This document shows, piece by piece, positions 42,387 to 51,177 of a DNA stretch of 64,000 nt (within the stretch, counting starts at the first letter, position 1; the number at the start of each line of letters is the position of its first letter). A program made the position numbers and the translations under genes. Source of the DNA: G963691835 sp963691835 (GTDB lineage: Bacteria > Pseudomonadota > Alphaproteobacteria > Thalassobaculales > Thalassobaculaceae); NCBI GenBank assembly GCA_963691835.1, contig OY829383.1, positions 2,604,001 through 2,668,000 on the forward strand, read 5' to 3'. The notes under the pieces are model-generated. The model worked only from the letters and a program-made list of their open reading frames with translations. It did no database searches and was not told where the DNA came from.

Positions 42387-42971
42387 TTATCCAAGCCAGT
42401 ACTTCGCGAAGACGAACCCGCCAATCAACAAGGCGATCATCAAGCCCGTCCAGAACGCCAGATTACTTTCCAGCATGCGGCGGAACCTCGGGCCGAAATA
42501 CCAGAAGCACCACGCCACAGCAAAGAACCTGACACCCCGCGCGAAGACGGACGCCGCGGTGAAGATGGCCAGGTCCAGCTTGGTGACACCGCTGGCGATC
42601 GTGATCACCTTGTAGGGGACCGGCGTAAGGCCGCCGATGAGGACGATGATCGCACCCTGTTCGTTATATTGGTCGCTGAAGTCTTTGAACTTATCGACGT
42701 AGCCGTAGAGGTTCAGGATCGGCTCTCCGATGGCATCGAAAAAGAACAGGCCGATCGCGTAGCCGAACAGCCCCCCCAGCACGGAGAAGACGGTGCAGAC
42801 CGTTGCTGCCATCCAGACCTTTTCGCGATTGGCGACGACCATGGGGATCAACATGGCGTCGACCGGGATCGGAAAGACCGAGCTTTCAAAGAAAGCGACA
42901 ACGCCAAGCCACCACATGGCGAGCCGATGCGCCGCGGCCCGGAGCACGAGGTCGTAAAGGGATCTGAGCAT
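42387..42971 (-). CDS. YqaA-family (DedA/VTT-like) membrane protein
   Basis: 194 residues from the ATG at 42971. Several transmembrane helices; FFESSVFPIPVDAMLIPMV and GGLTPVPYKVITIASGV (the VTT-fold re-entrant motif with the conserved Gly/Pro) identify the YqaA branch of the DedA superfamily. DedA proteins are linked to lipid-carrier (undecaprenyl phosphate) recycling and membrane homeostasis; a YqaA role is not established. Upstream gene of the three-gene yqaA-dsbB-coq7 run. Confidence 0.87.
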   Translation of the reverse strand: MLRSLYDLVLRAAAHRLAMWWLGVVAFFESSVFPIPVDAMLIPMVVANREKVWMAATVCTVFSVLGGLFGYAIGLFFFDAIGEPILNLYGYVDKFKDFSDQYNEQGAIIVLIGGLTPVPYKVITIASGVTKLDLAIFTAASVFARGVRFFAVAWCFWYFGPRFRRMLESNLAFWTGLMIALLIGGFVFAKYWLG

Positions 42972-43099
42972 GAACGTCCGGACTGGTTCGCCGAGGGGGA
43001 GCAACGCGTATCAGCGCCGCCCAGGCCCCGCAACCTCTCAAGTCGAGAGGCGCGGACAGCCGGCGGGATCGGCGTTGGTGTCTATGTAGGCCCCGGCGG

Positions 43100-44407
43100 T
43101 CAGATATCGAGGGTGTTTGCCCGCTCCCATTCGGAAAGATGCCGGGTGTAGTCGTCCCACTCGGCTGTCTTGATCTTGATATAGGCGTCGGTGAATTCGT
43201 CGCCGAGGGTCTCGCGCAGTGTCTTGTTCTTGGCAAACTCGCGGATCGCGTCGATCAGGTAGAGCGGAAGTTTCTTGGCGCCACGGACCTTGTGCCCCTC
43301 GGCATACATGTCGATGTCGAGGCGTTTTCCCGGATCCGCCTGGGTGGCCATGCCGTCCATGCCGGCCGCGAGGACCGAGGCTGCCAGGAGGTAGGGGTTG
43401 GTTGCGCCATCTGCCAACCGCAACTCAAAACGGCCGGGATCCGGGATCCGGACCATATGCGTCCGGTTGTTACCGCCGTATGTGACGGTGTTCGGCGACC
43501 AGGTCGCCCCTGACGATGTGACGGGCGCGTTGATCCGCTTGTAGCTGTTGACCGTGGGGTTGGTGATCGCGCAGAGCGAGGTCGCATGGCGCAGCATGCC
43601 GCCCAGGAACGTGTAGGCCGTTGCCGACAGGCCCATCTCATCGTTCGTGTCCTCGAAGACATTATCCGAGCCGTCCGCGGTCCAGAGGGACAGGTGCACA
43701 TGGCAGCCATTCCCTGTGAGATGCGGGAAGGGCTTCGGCATGAAGGTGGCACGGTAGCCGTGCTTCTCGGCGATCGATTTGACCATGAACTTAAAGAAGG
43801 CGTGTCGGTCCGCCGTCACCAGGGCGTCCGCGTAGTCCCAGTTCTGCTCAAACTGGCCATTCGCGTCTTCGTGGTCGTTCTGGTAGGGGCCCCAGCCAAG
43901 GCCAATCATCGCGTCACAGATCTCGGAGACCACGTCGTAGCGCCGCATGACCGCCTGCTGGTCGTAGCAGGGCTTGGCCGCGACGTCCCGCTCGTCGGAG
44001 ATCGCATCCCCCTCAGCCGACAGCAGGTGATACTCGCACTCCACACCGGTCTTGAAGACGAAGCCCTTGGCGGCGGCGGCGGCCAGCAGCTTCTTGAGGA
44101 CCTGCCGGGGCGCCTGATCGACCGGCTTTCCTTCCATCACCAGATCACCCGCGACCCAGGCCACCTCGGGCTTCCAGGGGAGTTGGATGACGCTGTCGGG
44201 ATCGGGCACGGCGAACATGTCCGGGTGCGCCGGCGTCATGTCGAGAGCCGTGGCAAACCCAGCGAACCCCGCACCGTCCGCTTCCATGCCTGCGATCGCC
44301 GTTGCGGGCACGAGTTTGGAGCGCTGGAAGCCCGCGAGATCGGTGAAGTTCACCAAGAAGTATTTGACTCCGCGCTCCTTGGCGAATGCGTCCAGTTTAC
44401 TCGTCAT
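43100..44407 (-). CDS. glnT: Type III glutamine synthetase / gamma-glutamylmethylamide synthetase-like
   Basis: 435 residues from the ATG at 44407, with GAGGGGGC upstream. GS fold: VECEYHLLS, QNDHEDANGQFEQNW, the ATP/glutamate block KPFPHLTGNGCHVHLSLW, and NRTHMVRIP / RFELRLADGATNPYL. Length and sequence fit the rhizobial GlnT / methylotroph GmaS group, not housekeeping GlnA. GlnT makes glutamine; GmaS joins methylamine to glutamate. It is downstream of glxD/mgsC-, glxC/mgsB- and glxB/mgsA-like genes, an order found in both settings. The choice between the two roles cannot be made from the sequence seen here. Confidence 0.85.
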   Translation of the reverse strand: MTSKLDAFAKERGVKYFLVNFTDLAGFQRSKLVPATAIAGMEADGAGFAGFATALDMTPAHPDMFAVPDPDSVIQLPWKPEVAWVAGDLVMEGKPVDQAPRQVLKKLLAAAAAKGFVFKTGVECEYHLLSAEGDAISDERDVAAKPCYDQQAVMRRYDVVSEICDAMIGLGWGPYQNDHEDANGQFEQNWDYADALVTADRHAFFKFMVKSIAEKHGYRATFMPKPFPHLTGNGCHVHLSLWTADGSDNVFEDTNDEMGLSATAYTFLGGMLRHATSLCAITNPTVNSYKRINAPVTSSGATWSPNTVTYGGNNRTHMVRIPDPGRFELRLADGATNPYLLAASVLAAGMDGMATQADPGKRLDIDMYAEGHKVRGAKKLPLYLIDAIREFAKNKTLRETLGDEFTDAYIKIKTAEWDDYTRHLSEWERANTLDI

Positions 44408-44446
44408 CTGTGCCCCCTCTGTCGTCTCGATGTGCAATCAACTGCA

Positions 44447-45769
44447 TCAATATCCGTGGCCGGGAATCCAGCCGGTCCCCGCGAGGGGTACTTTTGCCAT
44501 GGCAGCCGCCTCGACCGTCAGCGCCTGCAGATCTTCCGGCTCCAGATTGTGGACGTGGCTCTTGCCGCAAGCCCGCGCCAGTGTCTGGGCTTCCATTGTC
44601 AGGACGCTAAGGTAGTTCGCCAAACGCCGTCCCGCCTGCTCCGGATCCAGGCGCGCTTCCAGGGCCGGATCCTGCGTGGTGATTCCGGCGGGGTCGTTAC
44701 CTGCCTGCCAGTCCTCATAATAGCCAGGAGCTGTTCCGAGCTTCGCATACTCATCGGCCAGATCCGGGCGGTTGTCGCCCAATGCGATGAGGGCGGCTGT
44801 CCCGATCGAGACCGCATCCGCGCCGAGTGCGATTGCCTTCGCCACATCCGCACCGGAGCGGATGCCGCCGGAGACAATGAGCTGAACACCGGACCGATGA
44901 AGCCCAAGCTCCTGCAATGCTTCCGCCGCCAGCCGCACGGCGGGCAGGGTGGGAATGCCCACATGTTCGATGAAGCATTCCTGCGTGGCCCCAGTACCGC
45001 CCTGCATTCCGTCGAGAACGATGACATCGGCGCCCGATTTCACCGCCAGCATGGTGTCGTAGTAGGTCCGGGTCGCGCCGACCTTGACGTAGATCGGGAC
45101 CTGCCAGTCGGTGATCTCCCGCAACTCGCGGATCTTGATCTCGAGATCGTCGGGTCCTGTCCAGTCCGGGTGCCGGCATGCGCTTCTCTGGTCGATGTCG
45201 GTGGGCAGTGTCCGCATCTCTGCCACTCGGTCGGATATCTTCTGACCGAGCAGCATGCCCCCGCCGCCCGGTTTTGCGCCCTGTCCGATCACCACTTCGA
45301 TTGCGTCGGCTTTCCTGAGGTCGTCCGGGTTCATGCCATAGCGGGACGGGAGATACTGATAGACGAGCTTGCTTGAGTGCCCCCGCTCCTCGGGCGTCAT
45401 GCCGCCGTCGCCCGTCGTCGTGCTGGTGCCCACGGCCGATGCGCCCCGGCCCAACGCTTCCTTGGCGTTTGCGGACAGCGAGCCGAAGCTCATGCCCGCG
45501 ATGGTGATCGGGATATCGATCTCCAGCGGTTTTTCGGCATGGCGGCTGCCGAGAACAACATTGGTCCCGCATGCCTCCCGATAGCCTTCCAGCGGATACC
45601 GAGAGACGCTGGCGCCCAGAAAGACAAGGTCGTCGAAATGGGGCACCGCCCGTTTCGCGCCAAAGCCGCGGATGCGGTACACCCCCTCATCGGCGGCGCG
45701 CTGAATGTCGGCGATCACCTTCCGGTCGAAGAGGAAGGACTCGCGCTGGCTCGACGGATCGTTGCTCAT
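44447..45769 (-). CDS. glxD: FMN-dependent glutamate-synthase-like subunit (GlxD / MgsC-like)
   Basis: 440 residues, the TIM-barrel FMN domain of glutamate synthase as a separate protein. PITIAGMSFGSLSANAKEALGRG, split here as PITIAGMSFGSLS and NAKEALGRGA, then TGDGGMTPEE, IGQGAKPGGGGML, DGMQGGTGATQECF and VSGGIRSGADVAKAIALGADAV carry the FMN/2-oxoglutarate sites. In GOGAT this centre makes glutamate; in MgsC it makes N-methylglutamate. GAGGAGCG precedes the start. It lies between the GltB-C-terminal-like subunit gene and glnT. Confidence 0.88.
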   Translation of the reverse strand: MSNDPSSQRESFLFDRKVIADIQRAADEGVYRIRGFGAKRAVPHFDDLVFLGASVSRYPLEGYREACGTNVVLGSRHAEKPLEIDIPITIAGMSFGSLSANAKEALGRGASAVGTSTTTGDGGMTPEERGHSSKLVYQYLPSRYGMNPDDLRKADAIEVVIGQGAKPGGGGMLLGQKISDRVAEMRTLPTDIDQRSACRHPDWTGPDDLEIKIRELREITDWQVPIYVKVGATRTYYDTMLAVKSGADVIVLDGMQGGTGATQECFIEHVGIPTLPAVRLAAEALQELGLHRSGVQLIVSGGIRSGADVAKAIALGADAVSIGTAALIALGDNRPDLADEYAKLGTAPGYYEDWQAGNDPAGITTQDPALEARLDPEQAGRRLANYLSVLTMEAQTLARACGKSHVHNLEPEDLQALTVEAAAMAKVPLAGTGWIPGHGY

Positions 45770-45778
45770 GACCGCTCC

Positions 45779-46468
45779 TCAGTACGCGCCGGCGTTGTCG
45801 ACGTTGAAGTTGTAGAGTTTCCGGGCCGATCCATAGCGCCGGAAGGCCGCGGGATCGGCGTCGACCCGGGCCCGGGAGAGAAGATTTGCCAGCGCCGCCA
45901 GATGGTCGTCGTCCATAGGCTTCTCAACGCAATCGGCGCCAAGTCCGGCGGCTTTGCCGCGCAAGTAGATGACGGCCTCATAGATCGAGTCGCCGAGTCC
46001 GTCGTCCGCATCCCCCAGGATCACCAGGTTGCCCGCCTGGGCCATGAACGCCGAGTTATGGCCGACCGAGCCACAGACCACGATGTCCACGCCCTTCATG
46101 GAGATCCCGCAGCGGGAAGAGGCGTTGCCCTCGACCACCAGAAGCCCGCCGTGGGCCGTGGCGCCTGCGGACTGGCTGACATCGCCTTTTACCCGCACGG
46201 TCCCACTCATCATGTTCTCGGCCACGCCGACACCGGCGTTGCCCTCAATAGTGACTGACGCGTTCTTGTTCATGCCCGCGCCGTAGTAGCCGAGATGCCC
46301 TCGAACGGTGACGGTGACCTCGTCCATCAGGCCCGCGGCTACCGCGTGGCGGCCCATGGGATTCACGACCTCGAAGGCCGAATCCTTGTTTCCGTCCCGC
46401 CGTTGGAGAACACGGTTCACGGCCCGAACGTCGCCATCGGCCAGATCGAGTGTCCTTAAGCCGGTCAT
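45779..46468 (-). CDS. glxC: GXGXG-domain glutamate-synthase-like subunit (GlxC / MgsB-like)
   Basis: 229 residues from the ATG at 46468. The open frame runs far upstream but only as a shadow of the amidotransferase gene, and ATG 46468 overlaps that gene's stop as ATGA. The protein is the right-handed beta-helix C-terminal domain of GltB on its own: VTVRGHLGYYGAGMN, SVTIEGNAGVGVAENM, GTVRVKGDVSQSAG, LVVEGNASSRCGISM. It probably organises the amidotransferase and FMN subunits and the ammonia or amine tunnel. Confidence 0.88.
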   Translation of the reverse strand: MTGLRTLDLADGDVRAVNRVLQRRDGNKDSAFEVVNPMGRHAVAAGLMDEVTVTVRGHLGYYGAGMNKNASVTIEGNAGVGVAENMMSGTVRVKGDVSQSAGATAHGGLLVVEGNASSRCGISMKGVDIVVCGSVGHNSAFMAQAGNLVILGDADDGLGDSIYEAVIYLRGKAAGLGADCVEKPMDDDHLAALANLLSRARVDADPAAFRRYGSARKLYNFNVDNAGAY

Positions 46469-47364
46469 GCCCGCCCCCATGTGTAGACAGTGGCGGGTTT
46501 CGGCTCCCACACGGTGGCTTTCTCGACGCCGGGCAGTCGGGCGATGGCGCGAAACTCCGACGCCATGGCCACCCAACGGTCGGTCTCCGCCATCACCGCC
46601 GGCTTGCAGGCGATCGGATCGCGCAGCACCGCAAACCCGTCCTTGGTACCCACGGTGAAGGTGTAGAAGCCGTCCAGATCGACCAGGGCCGCCTCCAGCG
46701 CTTCGGCCAACGTCGCCCCCTCCGACAGACGGGACGCGAGATATCCGGCCGCCACTTCGGAGTCGTTCTCGGTCTGGAAGACAAGGCCGTGGTCCTGCAC
46801 CAAGCGACGCTTCAGCGCGTGGTGGTTGGAGAGGGAGCCGTTGTGCACAAGACACAGATCCTCGCCCGTGTTGAACGGGTGCGCACCTTCGGTCGTGACC
46901 GCACTTTCCGTCGCCATGCGGGTGTGGCCGATCATATGATTGCCAGCCATCTGGGGCACGGCGAACCGCTCCAGCACGTCGGCGGGCAGGCCGATCTCCT
47001 TGTAGATCTCGAGGGTCGTGCCGGAACTCATGATCCGAAGGCCGGGGCGATGTGTCTCCAGCCAACTCCGGAGCGCGGTCGGGTCCGTTTTCGCCCGCAA
47101 GATCACGTGCGTGGAGGCACGCTCGACCAAGACGCTAACACCAAGCGCGGTCTCTATGGCCGCCGCCGTAGCCGGCCAGTCTTCAGCCCCTGCGGCGTCG
47201 TAGACCGAGACCTTCGCTTCCCCCTCGACCTCGTCGCGGTAGATCGCGAAACCAGCGCTATCGGGCCCCCGGTCGGTCATCTCCGAGAGCATAGGCCCGA
47301 ACAGAGCGCCGAGCGTCGGTCTCAGATCCGGGTCTTTGAGGTAGAGGCCTACAATCCCGCACAT
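46465..47364 (-). CDS. glxB: Class II glutamine amidotransferase subunit (GlxB / MgsA-like)
   Basis: 299 residues from the ATG at 47364, chosen because it places the catalytic cysteine at position 2 (MCGIVGLYLKD) and has GGGAG upstream. Ntn amidotransferase features: MTDRGPDSAGFAIY, HTRMATESAV, HNGSLSNH, TENDSEVAAGYL. It releases ammonia from glutamine for the partner synthase subunits. It is the first structural gene of the operon, 75 bp downstream of the XRE-cupin regulator. Confidence 0.9.
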   Translation of the reverse strand: MCGIVGLYLKDPDLRPTLGALFGPMLSEMTDRGPDSAGFAIYRDEVEGEAKVSVYDAAGAEDWPATAAAIETALGVSVLVERASTHVILRAKTDPTALRSWLETHRPGLRIMSSGTTLEIYKEIGLPADVLERFAVPQMAGNHMIGHTRMATESAVTTEGAHPFNTGEDLCLVHNGSLSNHHALKRRLVQDHGLVFQTENDSEVAAGYLASRLSEGATLAEALEAALVDLDGFYTFTVGTKDGFAVLRDPIACKPAVMAETDRWVAMASEFRAIARLPGVEKATVWEPKPATVYTWGRA

Positions 47365-47439
47365 TCCGTCGATCTCCCGGTGGTCGGCTTGTTCGCGGGC
47401 ATTAATACCGTGAAACACGTAGTCATCAAGGGAATATTT

Positions 47440-48033
47440 TTAGTCCTTACCCTCCGCCCGGCGGCACAGGATCGACAGGTATGTTGCCGGCAGTTCCAGG
47501 AGCTTCGCGGGGCCATGGGGAGAGCGGGCATCGAACAGAAGCGAGTCCCCCGGGCCGAGTTCGAACTGGCCGTCGCCGTGGCGGTAGAGGACCTTGCCAG
47601 ACAGGCCGTACAGGAACTCCATCCCGTCATGCTCGAAGCCATCGTGGGGTTCAGAGTCCGCGTCCAGGGTGATGAGATAAGGCTCAACCTCGACCTCGCC
47701 CCGGACCACGCTTCCCAGGAGTTGGTAGAGGTGGCCCGCCCGTGTTCCCCGCCGGTCGATCCGGATGCCTTGCCCCGCCGGGACATGGGAGACGTCGCGG
47801 CTTTCCTCGGACGCGCTGAAGAAGGAGGAGAGGGGCGTCGCCAAGGCCTGGGCGAGGCTGGCCAACGTCCCGAGAGAGGGGCTGGTCTGGCCTGTCTCGA
47901 TCTTCGACAGCATGCCCTGGGACAGCCCCGCCGCCTCGGCCAGTTGCGCCACGGTCATGTCTTGACGCTTTCTCTGGCGGCGGATCTCCGTACCGATCGC
48001 GGCTTCGAGCCGAGGTGACTCTCCGTCCGTCAA
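47440..48033 (-). CDS. XRE-cupin transcriptional regulator
   Basis: 197 residues. N-terminal helix-turn-helix (IGTEIRRQRKRQDMTVAQLA, AAGLSQGMLSKIETGQTSPSL), C-terminal cupin (HDGMEFLYGLSGKVLYRHGD, GPGDSLLFDARSPHGPA). Regulators of this layout (PuuR-like) sense a small ligand in the cupin and often control an adjacent amine or amino-acid operon. It is directly upstream of the glxBCD-glnT genes on the same strand and is its likely regulator. Confidence 0.88.
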   Translation of the reverse strand: MTDGESPRLEAAIGTEIRRQRKRQDMTVAQLAEAAGLSQGMLSKIETGQTSPSLGTLASLAQALATPLSSFFSASEESRDVSHVPAGQGIRIDRRGTRAGHLYQLLGSVVRGEVEVEPYLITLDADSEPHDGFEHDGMEFLYGLSGKVLYRHGDGQFELGPGDSLLFDARSPHGPAKLLELPATYLSILCRRAEGKD

Positions 48034-48049
48034 CGCCGACCGCCCCGGC

Positions 48050-48484
48050 CTACTGACGGATGACGTAGACCGAGCACTCCGCGTGCCGGACCACCCGGTC
48101 GGAGGTCGGGCCGATGAGGTAGTCGGAGTAGTTGGGCTTGTGCGCGCCCATGACGATCAACTCGACCTCCAGCTCCTTGGCGGTAACCAGGATCTCTTCA
48201 TAGGCGTTGCCGTGGCGGATGATGTGCTTGATCCGCTTGTCCGCGTCCGCCCCAAGAACACCGCTCACCACCTCATGCAGGGCAACTCGGGCCTTCTCCA
48301 GCATCTCCGCCTCGGCACCCTCTTCGAAGTAGGTGCCGACGATGCTCATCCCGTAGTCGGGGATCACCGTCACCACGGCGAGAGGGCCGCCGTGCAGGGT
48401 TGCCATCCTGTCTGCCTCCTGGAGGATGTGCGTCTGCTCGGCCGCGTGGGCCAGATCAACCGCGACCAGTACCGTGCCGCTCAT
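48050..48484 (-). CDS. Universal stress protein A family (TeaD-like)
   Basis: 144 residues from the ATG at 48484, with GGAGG 6 bases upstream and an ATGA overlap with the TRAP permease stop. The USP fold starts TVLVAVDLAH and ends with the ATP-binding glycine motif MGAHKP...GPTSDRVVRHAECSVYVI. In Halomonas the TRAP-linked UspA protein TeaD regulates ectoine uptake; the coupling seen here suggests a comparable job for this TRAP system. Confidence 0.88.
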   Translation of the reverse strand: MSGTVLVAVDLAHAAEQTHILQEADRMATLHGGPLAVVTVIPDYGMSIVGTYFEEGAEAEMLEKARVALHEVVSGVLGADADKRIKHIIRHGNAYEEILVTAKELEVELIVMGAHKPNYSDYLIGPTSDRVVRHAECSVYVIRQ

Positions 48485-51084
48485 CACACACCTCCTTCCG
48501 CCTGCTGGGCGCGCAAGCGGCGTCGTTGCAGCAGGATGATGATGCCGAGAAGGATGAAGGCCGGGATGTAGAACACCTCTTTCGGCATCCGGTCGTTCTC
48601 GATCTCAACCGCCGTCAGCTCCCAATCGAAGTCGATGCCGGCCTTCTCCGCGACGCCGCCAAAACTGATCGCGTCGACGATCACCTTGCCGTCGCTCTCC
48701 ACCAGGGTCAGCCCGGACGCGGTCTGGAGGCGGTCCGTTCCCTCCGGTCCTGCCGCGCCCAGCGGCATCAGGAAGGTGGAGGAGATGAACTCTCCATCCA
48801 GGTTCTCGCCTTGGAGCTGGAGCCGGACAACGCCATCGTCCGGTGCTGCCTTCGCAAACTCGAAGACTTGGGACGGGGGCGCCTCGCTGAAGGCGGGGGC
48901 GGTGTAGTCAAGCAGCAGCCCCGGCCGGAACAGCACCAGCGCGATCAGCACGAGGGTCAGGGACTCCCAGATCCGGTTCCGGGCGAAGAAGTAGCCCATG
49001 GTGCCCGCCGCGAAGATCAACATCGCCGCGAGGGCTATGAAGAACACGAAGATCGCCTTCACCGGCCCCACATCAATCAGCAGGAGATCGGTGTTGAAGA
49101 TGAACAGGAACGGCAGGAGTGCTGTGCGCAGCGAATAGAAGAACGCGGTGAAGCCGGTCTTAAGGGGATCGGCCCCGGAAATTGCCGCCGCCGCGAAGGA
49201 CGCAAGTCCCACGGGTGGCGTCACATCCGCCATGATCCCGTAGTAGAAGCAGAACATGTGAACGGCGACCAAGGGAACGACGAGGCCCGATTGCGCGCCG
49301 AGTTCCACCACCACGCCCGCCATCAGAGAGCTGACGACGATGTAGTTGGCCGTTGTCGGGAGCCCCATGCCGAGAATGATCGAGATCACCGCGACGAAGA
49401 ACAGCATGGCCAGCAGGTTTCCGCCGGAGAGGAACTCGACGAACTCCGCCATCACCTGACCGATGCCGGTGAGTGTCACGGCACCGACGATGATGCCGGC
49501 CACGCCCATGGCACAGGCAAGCCCAATCATGTTCCGCGCGCCGATGATCAGACCGTCGGCGAGGTCCTTCATACCCTCCGCCAGCGCGCCGCCCAGGTCG
49601 CCCGCGCCCCGGAACAACGCCTTCAGGGGTTTCTGGGTGATGAGCACGACGACCATGAAACACGTCGCCCAGAAAGCGGAGAACGCCGGTGACTTCCACT
49701 CCACCATCAGGAACCAGATCAGCACGATGATCGGCACCACGTAGTAGAGGCCGGTCCGCGAGATCTCCCGGAACACCGGCAGCTTGACGACAGGCTTGTT
49801 GGGGTCGTCCAGCTCCAGGTCCGGCGACTTGGCCGACAGGTAGACCAGGAAGCAGTACCCGGCGCCGAGAAGGGCCAGGATCGGCCAGACCGAGACCTCG
49901 CCCAGGGTCATCTTCAGGAACTCGATGATGTAGTAGATGATGCCGGCAAGAATGAAGAGGCTCGACCAGATGAGTCCGGTCCGGATCAGCCGCGCCTTGA
50001 GCGGGCCCATCGGCTCCGGCCGCTCCAGCCCGTGCATGTCGTACTTCAGCGCTTCCAGGTGAACGATGTAGACGAGTGCGATGTAGGAAATCAGCGCGGG
50101 TACGATCGCCGTTTTGACCACCTCCACATAGGAGATGCCCACGTACTCCGTCATCAGGAAGGCGACGGCTCCCATCACCGGCGGCGTCAGGACGCCGTTG
50201 ACAGAGGAGGAGACCTCGACGGCACCCGCCTTCTCCGGCGCGAAACCGACCCGCTTCATCAGCGGAATGGTGAAGGTGCCGGTGGTGACCACGTTCGCGA
50301 TCGACGAGCCTGAGATCAGACCGGTCATCGCCGAGGAGACCACCGCAGCCTTGGCCGGGCCGCCACGGAGGTGGCCCAGTAACGAGAACGCGATCTGAAC
50401 GAAGTAGTTCCCGGCCCCCGCCTGGTTCAGCAGCGCGCCGAACAGAACGAACAAGAAGACGAAGCCCGAGGAGACGCCGAGCGCCACACCGAACACGCCT
50501 TCGGTCGTCAGCCACATGTGGCTCATGGCCTTCTCGAAGCTTGCGCCCTTCCAGCGGACGATATCCGGCAGTCCGTCCCAGGAGCCGAAGAAGACATAGG
50601 CGAGGAAAAACAGCGCCACGCCCATAAGCGGGAAGCCGAGGGATCGCCGGGCCGCTTCCATCAGCAGCACGATACCGATGCCGGCCATGACGAGGTCGGT
50701 CTGGTTCGGCGCGCCGGAGCGGTCGGAAATCCCTACGTAGAAGAAAAGAATGTAAGCGGAGCAGGCGGCGGCCACGATGCCGAGGATCCAGTCCTGGATC
50801 GGAATATGGCGCCTGGGGCTGGATTTGAACGTCGGAAAGGCGATGAATGCCAGGAACATCGCCAGCGCGAGGTGGATCGAGCGCGTCTGCGTATCGTTCC
50901 AGATACCGATGCCGACGATGAACGGCAGCGGTGAAGCGATCCAGAGCTGGAACAGCGACCAACCGAGTGGCGTGGTCCAAAGAACGCCTTTGGAGAAGGC
51001 GCCCGTCGGCGCGCGGCCTCCGGTATCGCTATCGGCTACGAGATCGTCGATCTCGGACGTCTTGTCTTGTGACTGATCACTCAT
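48484..51084 (-). CDS. TRAP transporter fused 4TM/12TM permease (TAXI type)
   Basis: 866 residues with about 17 or more hydrophobic segments: the small DctQ-like and large DctM-like subunits are fused, as usual in TAXI-TRAP systems. SGSSIANVVTTGTFTIPLMKRVG (in two parts: SGSSIANVVTTG and TIPLMKRVGF), SSSVNGVLTPPVMGAVAFLM and LGMGLPTTANYIV are DctM/TAXI hallmarks. The C-terminal ~150 residues form a DUF3394 region with a PDZ-like GVAEKAGIDFDWELTAVE and a last transmembrane helix. It takes up an organic anion with a Na+ or H+ gradient. Upstream are an intercistronic hairpin and the TAXI binding protein gene. Confidence 0.92.
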   Translation of the reverse strand: MSDQSQDKTSEIDDLVADSDTGGRAPTGAFSKGVLWTTPLGWSLFQLWIASPLPFIVGIGIWNDTQTRSIHLALAMFLAFIAFPTFKSSPRRHIPIQDWILGIVAAACSAYILFFYVGISDRSGAPNQTDLVMAGIGIVLLMEAARRSLGFPLMGVALFFLAYVFFGSWDGLPDIVRWKGASFEKAMSHMWLTTEGVFGVALGVSSGFVFLFVLFGALLNQAGAGNYFVQIAFSLLGHLRGGPAKAAVVSSAMTGLISGSSIANVVTTGTFTIPLMKRVGFAPEKAGAVEVSSSVNGVLTPPVMGAVAFLMTEYVGISYVEVVKTAIVPALISYIALVYIVHLEALKYDMHGLERPEPMGPLKARLIRTGLIWSSLFILAGIIYYIIEFLKMTLGEVSVWPILALLGAGYCFLVYLSAKSPDLELDDPNKPVVKLPVFREISRTGLYYVVPIIVLIWFLMVEWKSPAFSAFWATCFMVVVLITQKPLKALFRGAGDLGGALAEGMKDLADGLIIGARNMIGLACAMGVAGIIVGAVTLTGIGQVMAEFVEFLSGGNLLAMLFFVAVISIILGMGLPTTANYIVVSSLMAGVVVELGAQSGLVVPLVAVHMFCFYYGIMADVTPPVGLASFAAAAISGADPLKTGFTAFFYSLRTALLPFLFIFNTDLLLIDVGPVKAIFVFFIALAAMLIFAAGTMGYFFARNRIWESLTLVLIALVLFRPGLLLDYTAPAFSEAPPSQVFEFAKAAPDDGVVRLQLQGENLDGEFISSTFLMPLGAAGPEGTDRLQTASGLTLVESDGKVIVDAISFGGVAEKAGIDFDWELTAVEIENDRMPKEVFYIPAFILLGIIILLQRRRLRAQQAEGGV

Positions 51085-51111
51085 GGCCGCCCCCGAAGCC
51101 GTGCGTGTTTC

Positions 51112-51127
51112 AGGAAAGTACTTTCCT
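51112..51127. promoter_or_regulatory. Perfect 16-bp palindrome in front of the TRAP permease
   Basis: AGGAAAGTACTTTCCT is a perfect inverted repeat 28 bp upstream of the permease start, next to a larger hairpin. It may be a second small RNA stem in the intercistronic region or a DNA operator for an internal promoter. Confidence 0.4.
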
Positions 51128-51131
51128 ATGG

Positions 51132-51168
51132 CTTGGCGGCCCCCCGGTCCCTATGGGGAGCCGCCAAG
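51132..51168 (-). terminator. Intercistronic hairpin between TAXI binding-protein and permease genes
   Basis: A perfect 9-bp stem (CTTGGCGGC / GCCGCCAAG), extendable by inner CCCC/GGGG pairs, begins 9 bp after the binding-protein stop. No T-run follows, so partial termination or 3'-end protection is more likely than full termination. Confidence 0.6.
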
Positions 51169-51177
51169 AGGTCTGGA

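Noticed and set aside
43586..45376. 596-codon open frame on the plus strand
   Set aside because: It lies antisense to glnT and glxD, whose proteins are unmistakable; the product has no recognisable domains and is a GC-rich codon-position shadow.
46450..48018. 522-codon open frame on the plus strand
   Set aside because: Antisense to glxB and the XRE-cupin gene; no domain or ribosome site.
48400..49692. 430-codon open frame on the plus strand
   Set aside because: Antisense to the TRAP permease; low-complexity Arg/Glu/His composition.
49160..50980. 606-codon open frame on the minus strand
   Set aside because: It is a different frame inside the TRAP permease gene on the same strand; His/Arg-rich composition with no domain.
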